Assembly (NCBI GenBank): GCA_964432595.1
Contig: CAYSOF010000022.1
Span: forward strand, 1-64,000
Direction of reading: 5' to 3'
From: DASYLJ01 sp964432595
GTDB taxonomy: Bacteria; Desulfobacterota; Binatia; DP-6
Length of the DNA stretch: 64,000 nucleotides
Shown here: one piece after another, positions 7,412 to 16,019 of the stretch
Position numbering within the stretch: position 1 is the first letter of the stretch
Layout: each line of letters opens with the position of its first letter
Program-made: the position numbers and the translations under genes
Notes under the pieces: model-generated
Database searches by the model: none
Seen by the model: the letters and a program-made list of their open reading frames with translations, nothing else
What the model was told of the DNA's origin: nothing

Positions 7412-8056
7412 CTATTTCTTGCGGGAACGTCGGGCGGGCGGGCGATCGCCGAGGCGCGCGATGCCGCCGAGGAACAGGCGCGTGGCGAAGTCCGTCGCGC
7501 CGTCGACGTCGACGGGATCGCGCTCGACCATGCGCACCGCGACCTCGAATGCGACGCCCGACATCGCGCCGGCGAGGTAGTCGAGGTCGACGGGCGGCAG
7601 GTCGCCGCGCGCGACGGCCATGTCGAGATCTTCGCGCAGCTCGGAAACGCTCGCCATGAGCGTCGGCTCCTGCAGCAGCGCGCGCATCGGGCCGTCGTTC
7701 CGCCGCAGCATCTCGAAGGCCATGCGATCCTCGGCGACGAACGTGAAGTAGGCGCGGTACGCGCCGCCGACGAACTCTTCGAGGCTCGTGGAGCGATCGC
7801 GCGCGCCACGGACGCGCGTACGCAGCTGACGGGCACTGTCCTCGATCAGCGTCCGGAAGATCGACTCCTTGTCGGGGAAGTAGTTGTAGAACGTCCCCGC
7901 GGCGAGGCGCGTGCGCCGGATGATGTCGCGGATGCTCGCGGCGCCGTAGCCGAGCTCGCTGAACACCTGGCGCGCAGCGGTGAGTATCTCCGCGCGGTTG
8001 TGCGCCTTGTTGCGCTCGCGCTTTCCGTCGCCCGGCAAACCGAGCAGTGCGGTCAT
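7412..8056 (-). CDS. TetR family transcriptional regulator
   Basis: TetR/AcrR-type one-component regulator, 214 aa from the ATG at 8056; the frame opens 28 codons earlier but that leader looks non-coding. The N-terminal HTH reads ILTAARQVFSELGYGAASIRDIIRRT with the recognition helix in LAAGTFYNYFPDKESIF. The C-terminal ligand-binding domain is all-helical and the tail is basic (ARRSRKK). It is the first gene of a two-gene operon with an acyl-CoA dehydrogenase 9 bp downstream, so a CoA-thioester or fatty-acid ligand is plausible, by analogy with FadR/PsrA-like TetR proteins. That is an inference from context. Confidence 0.88.
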   Translation of the reverse strand: MTALLGLPGDGKRERNKAHNRAEILTAARQVFSELGYGAASIRDIIRRTRLAAGTFYNYFPDKESIFRTLIEDSARQLRTRVRGARDRSTSLEEFVGGAYRAYFTFVAEDRMAFEMLRRNDGPMRALLQEPTLMASVSELREDLDMAVARGDLPPVDLDYLAGAMSGVAFEVAVRMVERDPVDVDGATDFATRLFLGGIARLGDRPPARRSRKK

Positions 8057-8218
8057 TCCCACGTCTATGCCTCGAATCGCCGGGAGGCCGCCACCCACGG
8101 CGACGACGATGGTGTCCCAGAACGGTGACGCGGCTGTCAAGTTCCTTCGGGAACGTCTCGACCCACCGTCGGCGATTGGCGGCCTTTCTTGCAGGTCGGG
8201 CCGAGCTGCGCCTCGTTC

Positions 8219-8435
8219 TCAGGCAGGGACCCACCATCCTGCCAAGGCGACCGCGAGCGCCTTCCCCACGTGCTCGCGGTGGTGCTGCCACTCGATCGAC
8301 CGCTCGGGTTCGTGCCGCTCGTCTTCGACGACACGGCATCGGCGGCGCCGAACGCGAACATGATGACGAGCCGTTCTCGAAGACGTCGTCCTCGAGCGCG
8401 TCGAGCGGTAGATCGCGGATCCTCGCGCCGGCAAG
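8219..8435 (-). pseudogene. possible frameshifted gene remnant
   Basis: Read on the minus strand, three consecutive frames each give a protein-like piece with GC-rich third positions: RIRDLPLDALEDDVFENG, then RLVIMFAFGAADAVSS, then EWQHHREHVGKALAVALAGW followed by a stop at 8219. Joined by two frame changes they would make one short protein. I do not recognise the family. The evidence is only codon-position composition and plausible peptides, so this may be chance. Confidence 0.2.
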
Positions 8436-8543
8436 CGGGTGTTACCCGGTCGCCTCACTCGCCCGCGACTGGACAAGCGCATGCGATCCGGCGAGCTTCC
8501 TGGGCCGTGCATCGGCAGTCAAAGAAAACTGTCAGAAAACAAC

Positions 8544-8572
8544 TTGACCCGCATTTCTCCCGCGTGCTATCC
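8544..8572 (+). promoter_or_regulatory. candidate sigma70-type promoter for the solenoid genes
   Basis: TTGACC at 8544-8549, a 16-17 bp spacer and a weak GCTATC/CTATCC near 8566-8572, preceded by an unusually A-rich block (8519-8543) in this GC-rich genome. It lies 62 bp upstream of the start at 8634. The -10 match is poor, so this is tentative. Confidence 0.35.
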
Positions 8573-8633
8573 GCCGCGCCGTCTCGATTCCTTTGACGTT
8601 TTCGACAGGGCCGTCGACAGAAAGGAGCTACGG

Positions 8634-10172
8634 ATGGCAGCGAGCCTCGTACGTTCGAGCCGCGCGATCCTCGTCATCTCACTGCTGGTCTGTGCGCGCG
8701 CATACGCGGCTGACTGCAACATCGTGTGTCAGGCGCCGGCATTCACCAGCTGCACGTGCGTCGACGCGAATCCGGCCGACGCGTGCATCATCACCACGAT
8801 CCAGGACGATGCGGCACCCGGTGCCGTCATCGACTGCACAGGCGTCGACATCGTCGTGAAGAATCGGGTCACGGTCGCGAACGGCTTCATGACGCTGCGC
8901 GCGGACGACCTCACCGTCCACACGAATCGCATCGAGGCGACGCGCACCCAGAACGGCGTCGCGTTCGGGATGATCCTCGAGCTCTCGGGCACGCTGGACG
9001 TGATCGGGCTGTTGGAAGCGTCGAGCAACACCGGTGGCGGTACGATCGAGGTCCTGGCGCTCGGCGACATCGTCATCCGCGACGACGGAACAGGAATCGT
9101 GGCCAAGGGCACGTCGGCCAACAGCGACGGCGGCCAGGTGTTCCTGGCGAGCGGCCGCGACATCCAGCTGCTCGGCGACATCGACCTGGACGGCTCCGCG
9201 CAAGGCTACACCCGCGGCGGACGTCTCAGCGTCGACGCGGAACGCGACGTGATCGTGCGCACGCAGATCAGCGCCGCCGGACGCAACGTCGAAGGCGGCG
9301 ACGTCGACCTCGTGGCGCGCACGGGGAGCCTGGACGTGCAGTCCTGCGGGTCCTGCTACCTGAAGGTCGAGGGAGCCGGCCCGGACGGCGACGGGGGCAG
9401 CATCTTCGTCTCTGCCGACGAGGTCGTCCTGTCGGCGCCCATCTCGGCCCAGGGCGGCGTCGGCACGGGCGGCGGCGAGTCCGCCGGCGGCAGCTTGTCG
9501 GTTCGCGCCGGCAACGGCGGCCTCGCCCTCGCCGGAGACGTCGACGTCACCAGCGGCGCGGGCGGGTCGGGCTCGATCGACGCGACGAGCGCGGGCGACC
9601 TCTCGGTCGCCAACGGCGTGGATCTCATCACGAAGTGCGATGCGAACGGCGGGGACGGCGGGGACGTCCGGCTCTCAGCCGGCGGCCAGCTGTCGATCGG
9701 GGACGCGCTCATCGATGCGCGCGGCGATTGGGGCGGACTGTACGAGGAGGGATTCGGCGCGGCGATCGACCTCGAAGGCTGCACTGTGGCGATCGGCAGC
9801 GGAGCGGTCATCGACGCGCGCGGGTTCGACGGTGGCGACGTCACGGTGACGGCGCGCGGGGCGCTGACCGTCAGCGCGACCAGCACGATCGACGCGTCGA
9901 GCGCTGGCGGCAACGAAGGCTCGATCATGCTCGAGTACCGCACCGACGGACGATGCAGCGGCGGCATGCTCGCGGGCTGCGAGCCGGATCACTGCACCGT
10001 CGGAGGGACCTGCGCGGATGCGTCGACGGTGTCGTGCACCGTCGACGGCGACTGCGATCCCTGCGCCGCCGGCCAGTGCGTGCCGAATCCCGACACCGGC
10101 GGGACGACCTCGCAGTTCCACCCACGCGCGCCCGAGCTGCACAAGGACGCGTCGTTGACGCCGTGCAACTGA
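8634..10172 (+). CDS. secreted beta-solenoid protein, unknown
   Basis: 512-aa exported protein. The start is the ATG at 8634, 8 nt after AAAGGAGC; earlier in-frame starts lie in the promoter region. A signal peptide runs to about residue 23 (ARAYAA). The mature chain is a long series of irregular repeats with alternating small, polar and hydrophobic residues and Gly/Asp turns, such as GGTIEVLALGDIVIRDDG, GGQVFLASGRDIQLLGDI and GGDVTVTARGALTVSAT. These resemble the beta-helix of hemagglutinin-type adhesins. The C-terminus has a cysteine-rich patch (CTVGGTCADASTVSCTVDGD). No catalytic motif is visible. It precedes a second solenoid protein by 53 bp on the same strand, so the two are likely co-expressed surface or released proteins. 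Confidence 0.75.
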   Translation: MAASLVRSSRAILVISLLVCARAYAADCNIVCQAPAFTSCTCVDANPADACIITTIQDDAAPGAVIDCTGVDIVVKNRVTVANGFMTLRADDLTVHTNRIEATRTQNGVAFGMILELSGTLDVIGLLEASSNTGGGTIEVLALGDIVIRDDGTGIVAKGTSANSDGGQVFLASGRDIQLLGDIDLDGSAQGYTRGGRLSVDAERDVIVRTQISAAGRNVEGGDVDLVARTGSLDVQSCGSCYLKVEGAGPDGDGGSIFVSADEVVLSAPISAQGGVGTGGGESAGGSLSVRAGNGGLALAGDVDVTSGAGGSGSIDATSAGDLSVANGVDLITKCDANGGDGGDVRLSAGGQLSIGDALIDARGDWGGLYEEGFGAAIDLEGCTVAIGSGAVIDARGFDGGDVTVTARGALTVSATSTIDASSAGGNEGSIMLEYRTDGRCSGGMLAGCEPDHCTVGGTCADASTVSCTVDGDCDPCAAGQCVPNPDTGGTTSQFHPRAPELHKDASLTPCN

Positions 10173-10225
10173 TGCGCACTCGAGGCACCCGCGGACCGCA
10201 GATGAGCGCAGAGGAGGTCGTCGAC

Positions 10226-12793
10226 ATGGATGCCCGTTCGAAGAGGTTCGCCGTCGCGCGCCACGTCCTCGCCCTGTTGCTGTTCCTTCCCGCCGTCGCG
10301 TCGGCGGTGAACCAGATGACGATCCAGAGCGTCGTCACCGATCCACCGACGCTCCTCACGCTCGGCGTGCAGGTCGTGATCAGCGGTGACGACGACGGGG
10401 ACGGCAGCATCTCCGTGCGGTACCGACGACTGGGGACGCAGTCGTGGACAGACGCCCAGGACCTCGTGCGGGTCGACACGGACGCGCCGTCCTACCCGCC
10501 CGAACCGCCCGATCAGCCGGACCAATTCGCCGGCAGCATCTTCAATCTCCAGCCGGCGACGGCCTATGAGGTCGAGCTGACGCCGCACGACCCCGACGGT
10601 GTCTCGCCGTCCTCGCTTCCCCTCACGGTGCTGACGACGCGGGCCGTGCCACGATCGCGGCCAACGTGCCTCGACGAATCCATCGTCGTCGACAAGGCCG
10701 GGCTGGTCGCGGCTCTCGGACAAACCGCCACCAAGAACTGCATCAATCTGAGGGCGGGGGTGTACGACGGAAATTTCGTGCTGAACGCCAGCGGCACACC
10801 CGAGCATCCGATCGTCATTCGGCGGGCCCTGGGCGACACCGGTGCCGTCGTCCTGGACGGCGGATGCCCGGCGACGGGCGGTTCGCAAGGCGATCACTGT
10901 CGGAGCAACGACCTGGACGACGCACCGTGCGCCGCCCTGACCGTCACCGGAAGCAACGTCATCGTCGAGCACCTCGAGATTCGAAACGCCGAACGCGGCA
11001 TCCTGTTCACGAACCCCGCGCCGCCGACGTCGCCGGCGTCGGGGAACGTCGTCCGACGCGTGAAGATCACGGACGTCTGCGTCGGCATCACGAACAAGGG
11101 GCAGGGACAGACGGGGTTCTACGTCTGCGACAACGACCTGACCGGCCGCGTACCGTGGCCCGTCATGTATATCGATGCGAACAGCGGGACCACGGATCCC
11201 GTGCTGCCTTCCTCGATGTTGCCGTACGCCAGGAACAACTTCGCCAATGCGTCCGGTGTCCAGCTCGCCGGCAGCGGCCACGTCGTCTGCCACAACAAGA
11301 TCGCGGGTTTCGGCGACGGGATCCGCTTGCTCGCGGAGTCCCCAGCGGTCGTCGACTTCCGTGGCTACGACATCTACGGCAACGACATCCTCTCCGGCTA
11401 CGACAACGCGATCGAGCTCGACTACGCGCTCCGAAACGTCCGGGCGTTCCGCAACCGGATGCTGAACTCGTGGGCGCCGCTGAGCTTCCAGCCGGTCTTC
11501 GGCGGCCCGGTGTACGCGCTGCGGAACGTGATGCACAACGTCGTCCACGAGCCGCTCAAGTTCCATGCACACGGGACATACGGGCCGACCAACGGTGTCC
11601 GGGTCTTTCACAACACGGTCGTCACGGCGCCGCTCATCAACGACGAGGGCACCCCGTCCGCGCTCGCGCTGCACCTGACGAGCGACGACAAGAGCTTCAA
11701 CTTCCGCATCGAGAACAACATCTTCTTCGGGCGACCAGTGTCGCCACCACCTCCGAACCAGCCGCGCACGGTCAAGTGGGACAGCCCCTGGGAAAGCTCA
11801 TGGGACACCCCGTCCATCGGAGGGCTGTTCGACTTCAACGGCTACGCACCCGACGGTCGGTTCCAGTACGTGGACGGATCGATGCAGTACAGCACCCTCG
11901 CGCTGCTTCGAGCGTCTACGAATCCGGACTTCGAGGAAGGCGGGAAGATCCTGGTGGGGGACGCAGGCGACCACTTCGTGGACACCGGCCTGCAGCCGCC
12001 GAGCGATCACGATGCCGTGCAGACGGGGAAGGACTTCACGCTCCAGCCGACGAGCGGCGCGGTGAACGCCGCTCGTCCCATCGCCAACGTGAACGACGGC
12101 CACGTCGGCGCCGGCCCCGACATGGGTGCCGTGGAAGCGTCCTGCCCGAAGCCGGGGCCGATCTACGGACCGCGCCCGCTCGACATGGACGACACCACCG
12201 AGCCGATCGGCTGCGAGTCGGCGCCGGCCGACGGTCCCATGCTGTGCAGCTCCCAGCCAGTGACCAATTGCCAGAAGCCCCTCCACAGCGGCAGGACCAT
12301 CTTCCGGCTCGCGAAGAGGCCGAGCGACCCGACCAAGACCCGGCTCACCTGGTACTGGCGACACGCGGACATCGACGTCGAGGACTTCGGCGATCCCTCG
12401 ACGGATGCGACGTACTACGTGTGCGCCTACGAGACGCTGCCGAACGACGGCGGGCGACGCCTCGTGCTCGAGGCGCGCATTCCCGCCGGTGGCACGAACT
12501 GTGGAACGAACTTCGCGTCGAAGGCGTGCTGGCGTTCCAGGCCGAGCGGTTGGAACTACACGTCGCGGACGATGGCTCCGGACGGCGTGCGACGCCTGAA
12601 CCTGCGCGGGGACGACCGGTTTGGCAGCTTCCAGCTCAACGCCACCGGCAGCCGACTGAAGCTCCCGAGCTCGCTGCAGTTCCAGTTCCCGGTCACGGTC
12701 CAGCTCCGAAACACGGACACGCTGAATTGCTGGGACGTCGATTACTCGAGCGGCAGATCGACGCCGCTCCGGTTCGACGGGGACGACGACTAG
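10226..12793 (+). CDS. secreted parallel beta-helix protein with FN3-like and shared C-terminal domain
   Basis: 855-aa exported protein. The ATG at 10226 follows GAGGAGG by about 9 nt; the frame is open much further upstream but overlaps the previous gene. A signal peptide ends near ASAVN (residue ~28). Residues ~30-135 look like a fibronectin-III-like domain (NLQPATAYEVELTPHDPDG). Residues ~150-660 form a right-handed beta-helix of the polysaccharide-lyase/PbH1 type (GSNVIVEHLEIRNAERGILF; YDIYGNDILSGYDNAIELDY). Residues ~679-855 are a separate domain with GDP, YYVCAY, PVTVQL and NCWDVDY motifs that recurs in the secreted protein at 59499-61421. A carbohydrate-active or adhesive role is plausible, but no catalytic residues can be assigned. 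Confidence 0.78.
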   Translation: MDARSKRFAVARHVLALLLFLPAVASAVNQMTIQSVVTDPPTLLTLGVQVVISGDDDGDGSISVRYRRLGTQSWTDAQDLVRVDTDAPSYPPEPPDQPDQFAGSIFNLQPATAYEVELTPHDPDGVSPSSLPLTVLTTRAVPRSRPTCLDESIVVDKAGLVAALGQTATKNCINLRAGVYDGNFVLNASGTPEHPIVIRRALGDTGAVVLDGGCPATGGSQGDHCRSNDLDDAPCAALTVTGSNVIVEHLEIRNAERGILFTNPAPPTSPASGNVVRRVKITDVCVGITNKGQGQTGFYVCDNDLTGRVPWPVMYIDANSGTTDPVLPSSMLPYARNNFANASGVQLAGSGHVVCHNKIAGFGDGIRLLAESPAVVDFRGYDIYGNDILSGYDNAIELDYALRNVRAFRNRMLNSWAPLSFQPVFGGPVYALRNVMHNVVHEPLKFHAHGTYGPTNGVRVFHNTVVTAPLINDEGTPSALALHLTSDDKSFNFRIENNIFFGRPVSPPPPNQPRTVKWDSPWESSWDTPSIGGLFDFNGYAPDGRFQYVDGSMQYSTLALLRASTNPDFEEGGKILVGDAGDHFVDTGLQPPSDHDAVQTGKDFTLQPTSGAVNAARPIANVNDGHVGAGPDMGAVEASCPKPGPIYGPRPLDMDDTTEPIGCESAPADGPMLCSSQPVTNCQKPLHSGRTIFRLAKRPSDPTKTRLTWYWRHADIDVEDFGDPSTDATYYVCAYETLPNDGGRRLVLEARIPAGGTNCGTNFASKACWRSRPSGWNYTSRTMAPDGVRRLNLRGDDRFGSFQLNATGSRLKLPSSLQFQFPVTVQLRNTDTLNCWDVDYSSGRSTPLRFDGDDD

Positions 12794-12810
12794 CGACGTA
12801 GCCTCCTCCG

Positions 12811-15222
12811 TCATCGGATACCCAGCCACTCGGACAGCACCTCGTCGGTGTGCGCGCCGAGGCGTGGCGCGGGACCGGCCGCGCCCGCCGGCGTGTCGGT
12901 CGCGCGCAGCGCGGCGCCGACGTGGTGGACGGGGCCGATATCCGGGTCGTCGACCACGACGAGCGCACCGCGCGCGGCGAGGTGCACGTCGGCGCGCAGC
13001 TCGTGCGGGCCCTGCACCGGCATGGCGGACACACCGGCCGCCTGCAGCGTTGCGGTAGCGTCCATGGCGTCCCGGCCGCGCGTCCACTCGGCGAGCCGTG
13101 CGTCGAGCGACTGCCGGCGCGCCTGCCGCCCGGCGAGTGTCGCCAGCGTCGGGTCCGCCGGCCAGTCGGCCAGCGCGCGGAGCCGTTCCCATGCCGCGTC
13201 GTCGCGCACGGCGATCGCGATCCAGCGGTCGTCACCGGCCGCCGGATAGACGCCGTGCGGGCACATCGTATCGGAGCCGTTCCCGCGCACGACCGGAGCC
13301 CCGGGCAGGTAGCAAGCCGCCAGCGGATACGCCGCCGCCTCCGACTGTGAACACTCGACGTACTGGCCCTCGCCCGTGCGTGTCCGATGCTCCAGCGCCG
13401 CCAGCACGGCGACGGCGAGCAGGCGGCCCGCGAAGTGGTCGGGATGCTCGAGCGCGGTGCCGATGGGCACATCTCCGTCTTCGGGGCTCCAGAGCCAGCT
13501 CACGCCCGCGTACGCCGACACGAGCGGGCCGAACGACGGCGCGGCGCCGAGCGGGCCGCCGCGGCCGTAGCCTTGCGACGAGACGTAGATCACGTCAGGG
13601 CGCCGCGCTCGCACCGCCGCCTCGTCGAGACCCCAGCGCTCGACCACGCCCGCCGTGCGGTTCTCGACGACGACGTCGGCCGCAGCGCACAGAGAGAGCG
13701 CGCGCTCGCGGCCCTCGGCCGTGCGCAGGTCGAGCTGCACGCTGCGCCGTCCGCGGTCGGCGTCGTTGAAGGGCCAGGCGTGGTCGGTCCGCGCCGGATC
13801 GACGGTGAGCCGGCGCAGGAAGTCGAGTGTCTCGACGGGCTCGATCTTCACGACGTCCGCGCCCAGCTCGGCGAGATGCCGGCAGAGCTCGGGCCCGACG
13901 ATGCCCACGCCGAGGTCCACCACGCGCACACCGACGAGACCGCGCGCCGCGCCGCCGGTGGGCGGGTCCACGGTGCGCGGGCCGTCGAACCCGCTTTGCT
14001 CGCCGGGCGCGGGGGCCGGACGGCGCAGCGCGGCCGGCGTGCGGCTCAGGCGGCACGGGAACACGGCGACGGGGGTGTCGCCGAGGCCCGGAAACCCCGT
14101 GGAGACGAAGGCGCCGCGCACCGAGGTCTGCTCGGCGGCGACGAACTCGGCGGGCGTGAGCACCGGCGCGACGGGCAGGCGCAGCCGTAGCCCGGCCGCC
14201 AGCACCTCGGCGCGCGTGCGGTGGCGGAGCGCCGCCGTCGCGACGCGCCGGACGAGCGCCAGCCCCGCCTGCAACACGGGCAGCGCGCCGCTCGTGCCCG
14301 GCAGCGGCAGTCGCGCGAGCGCGCCCACGCCGAGCCGCGCGAGATGCTCGCCGCGCGCGGCGAGGCGCCGCAGCAGGCCCGCCGCGTCGTGGCGATCCGC
14401 AGACGTCGGGACGCCGGACGCCGCCTCCCCGAGGTCGCCAGCGAGCAGCGCCGCGAGGGCGCGCCACTGATGCGGCGTCACGGCGAGGAGGCGTACGAAG
14501 CCGTCGGCGACCGGCACGACGAGCGCGGGGCCGTCGTCGTCGCGGGGCATGACGTGGGGCAGCACAGGAAAGGCGCGGCGGTAGTCGACGAGCGGGATGC
14601 CCCACGGCGCGAGCGCGGCGAGCGCGGCCTCTTCGACCGAGACCTCGATCGTCTGGCCGTCGTCGGTCCGACGGCGATCGCTCAGCGCCGCGAGCGCGCC
14701 GGCGGCCGCGATCACGGCCGCGCAGTCGTGTGCCAGGAAGCCGGGAGTGCCGCACGGCGCGCCGGACGCGGGCCCCGACGCGAACAGCGCGCCCGAAGCG
14801 GCGAGCGCGGGCAGCGGCTCGAGGCGCCAGTGCGCGCGCGGTCCGCGGAGTCCGCAGTCCGCGACGGCGACGTGGACGAGGTGGGGATGCCGGCGCCGGA
14901 CGGCCGACGGCTCGAGCTCGTACTGCACCTGGCCCGCCGGTCCCAGGTTCTCGACCAGCACGTCGGCGGCATCACACAGCGCGGCGAGCCGCGCCCGCCC
15001 GTCGGCGGTCGCCGGATCGATGCACGCGCCGCGCTTGCCTGCGTGGCGCACGAGGAACACCCGCGGATCCCCGCATCGACGCTCCGGGTCGCCGTCGGGC
15101 GGCTCCACTTTGACGACGTCGGCGCCGAGCTCGGCGAGCATCCGGCCGACCAGCGCGCCGCGCAGGTCGGTCACGTCGACGACGCGCAGATGAGCGAGAG
15201 GCGGCGATGCCACGACGACCAT
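12811..15222 (-). CDS. tandem-fused CaiB/BaiF family III CoA-transferase
   Basis: 803-aa protein made of two complete family III CoA-transferase domains (about residues 8-400 and 428-800), each normally a separate ~400-aa polypeptide. Each half has the N-terminal motif (VVDVTDLRGALVGRMLAELG; VVDLGVGIVGPELCRHLAEL followed by GADVVKIEP) and an Asp where the family's catalytic aspartate lies (FLAHD, D166; LEHPD, D595). The enzymes move CoA between acyl acceptors through an aspartyl-CoA anhydride. As these enzymes work as interlocked dimers, the fusion probably makes an intramolecular pseudo-dimer. The substrate is unknown; steroid, carnitine and aromatic acid routes all use the family. It converges with the beta-helix gene with only 17 bp between stops. 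Confidence 0.88.
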   Translation of the reverse strand: MVVVASPPLAHLRVVDVTDLRGALVGRMLAELGADVVKVEPPDGDPERRCGDPRVFLVRHAGKRGACIDPATADGRARLAALCDAADVLVENLGPAGQVQYELEPSAVRRRHPHLVHVAVADCGLRGPRAHWRLEPLPALAASGALFASGPASGAPCGTPGFLAHDCAAVIAAAGALAALSDRRRTDDGQTIEVSVEEAALAALAPWGIPLVDYRRAFPVLPHVMPRDDDGPALVVPVADGFVRLLAVTPHQWRALAALLAGDLGEAASGVPTSADRHDAAGLLRRLAARGEHLARLGVGALARLPLPGTSGALPVLQAGLALVRRVATAALRHRTRAEVLAAGLRLRLPVAPVLTPAEFVAAEQTSVRGAFVSTGFPGLGDTPVAVFPCRLSRTPAALRRPAPAPGEQSGFDGPRTVDPPTGGAARGLVGVRVVDLGVGIVGPELCRHLAELGADVVKIEPVETLDFLRRLTVDPARTDHAWPFNDADRGRRSVQLDLRTAEGRERALSLCAAADVVVENRTAGVVERWGLDEAAVRARRPDVIYVSSQGYGRGGPLGAAPSFGPLVSAYAGVSWLWSPEDGDVPIGTALEHPDHFAGRLLAVAVLAALEHRTRTGEGQYVECSQSEAAAYPLAACYLPGAPVVRGNGSDTMCPHGVYPAAGDDRWIAIAVRDDAAWERLRALADWPADPTLATLAGRQARRQSLDARLAEWTRGRDAMDATATLQAAGVSAMPVQGPHELRADVHLAARGALVVVDDPDIGPVHHVGAALRATDTPAGAAGPAPRLGAHTDEVLSEWLGIR

Positions 15223-15314
15223 GGCGCTACCACGACCACCTGCACCGGCAAGGGGTCACGAGCCGATGCGAGTCGAGGCCGAGTTCGATCGGGCGCGGCT
15301 CGCGGCGGCGGCGC

Positions 15315-15692
15315 TCAGCCCTGCATGGCGCTGCGGAACCGTTCGCGGATGCCCGCCGCAGTCGTCCGTGTCTCCTGCAGCAGCGCGTCCGCCGACGCCT
15401 TCAGGTCGCGCCACGATCCCTGCGCCGCGGTCTGGAGGCGCGCGAGCAGCTTGGTGGCGTCCCGCTCATGCGCGCGCAGCGTCGCGATCTGGCTCTTCGC
15501 TTCCTTGCGAAGGGCGGTGATGCGCGCGCGCGCCTCGGCCTCGATGTGCTTCTCCGCCCGCTGCAGCGACTGCTGCACGTCGCGGATCGACTTGCCGAGG
15601 GTGCGTACGCCGCCTTGGACCTCTACGTATGCCGCACGCACCTCCTTCGGGAGCTTCGGGCGCGCGGGTCGGGTCGATCGCTTCGTCGCCAT
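15315..15692 (-). CDS. basic coiled-coil protein, unknown
   Basis: 125-aa protein, mostly alpha-helical, with heptad-like spacing from residue ~25 onward (SIRDVQQSLQRAEKHIEAEA; LRKEAKSQIATLRAHERDA). The N-terminus is short, basic and proline-rich (ATKRSTRPARPKLPK), reminiscent of small DNA- or granule-associated proteins such as phasin-like or histone-H1-like proteins, but no family can be named. GCAGGAGG lies 7 nt before the ATG, an excellent ribosome site, which supports a real gene. It is upstream of, and on the same strand as, the CoA-transferase, separated by 92 bp. Confidence 0.65.
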   Translation of the reverse strand: MATKRSTRPARPKLPKEVRAAYVEVQGGVRTLGKSIRDVQQSLQRAEKHIEAEARARITALRKEAKSQIATLRAHERDATKLLARLQTAAQGSWRDLKASADALLQETRTTAAGIRERFRSAMQG

Positions 15693-16019
15693 GGGTTCCT
15701 CCTGCTGGTGAGGCTATCCGCCTATCACAACTCGAGACCAACGACGTCGATGCAACTCGCGCGCCTCGCTCGCAAGGACCGGTCGGCGCGCTTTTGGCTC
15801 ACTCGTCTCGCATCCGTGACGATCCTCCGGCGTCCGCCGTCGCAATCTTGGCAACGCCGGCATGCGGGGCGGCGTGCATCCGTAAGCGCGTGTCGCGCGT
15901 AGCCGAATCGGGGGCTGCCCGCGAAACCCCCGCAGCATCGCTGGACGCGCCGACCATGTCGGCCCGAGGGTCCGGGCGCCCGTGTGACAGCCGAGTCGCC
16001 CGCGCAAGACGAGGAGAGC
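15693..16019. other. 327-bp intergenic region between divergent genes
   Basis: Separates the minus-strand coiled-coil gene from the plus-strand DUF1566 gene. Apart from the ribosome-binding sites at each end (GGAGG near 15700 on the minus strand, GAGGAGAG at 16011-16018) I see no gene, RNA gene or convincing operator in it. Confidence 0.5.

Larger units (their letters stand above)
8057..8633. other. 577-bp stretch without a convincing intact gene
   Basis: No intact gene is visible. It holds the upstream region of the TetR operon, including a UUCG-type hairpin at 8141-8154 (GTTCC-TTCG-GGAAC), a possible degraded coding segment on the minus strand (about 8219-8435), and an AT-rich promoter-like block at 8517-8572 in front of the solenoid genes. 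Confidence 0.5.

Noticed and set aside
8141..8154. GTTCC-TTCG-GGAAC hairpin upstream of the TetR gene
   Set aside because: Stable UUCG loop but only 5 bp and not positioned as a terminator for any gene; could be chance.
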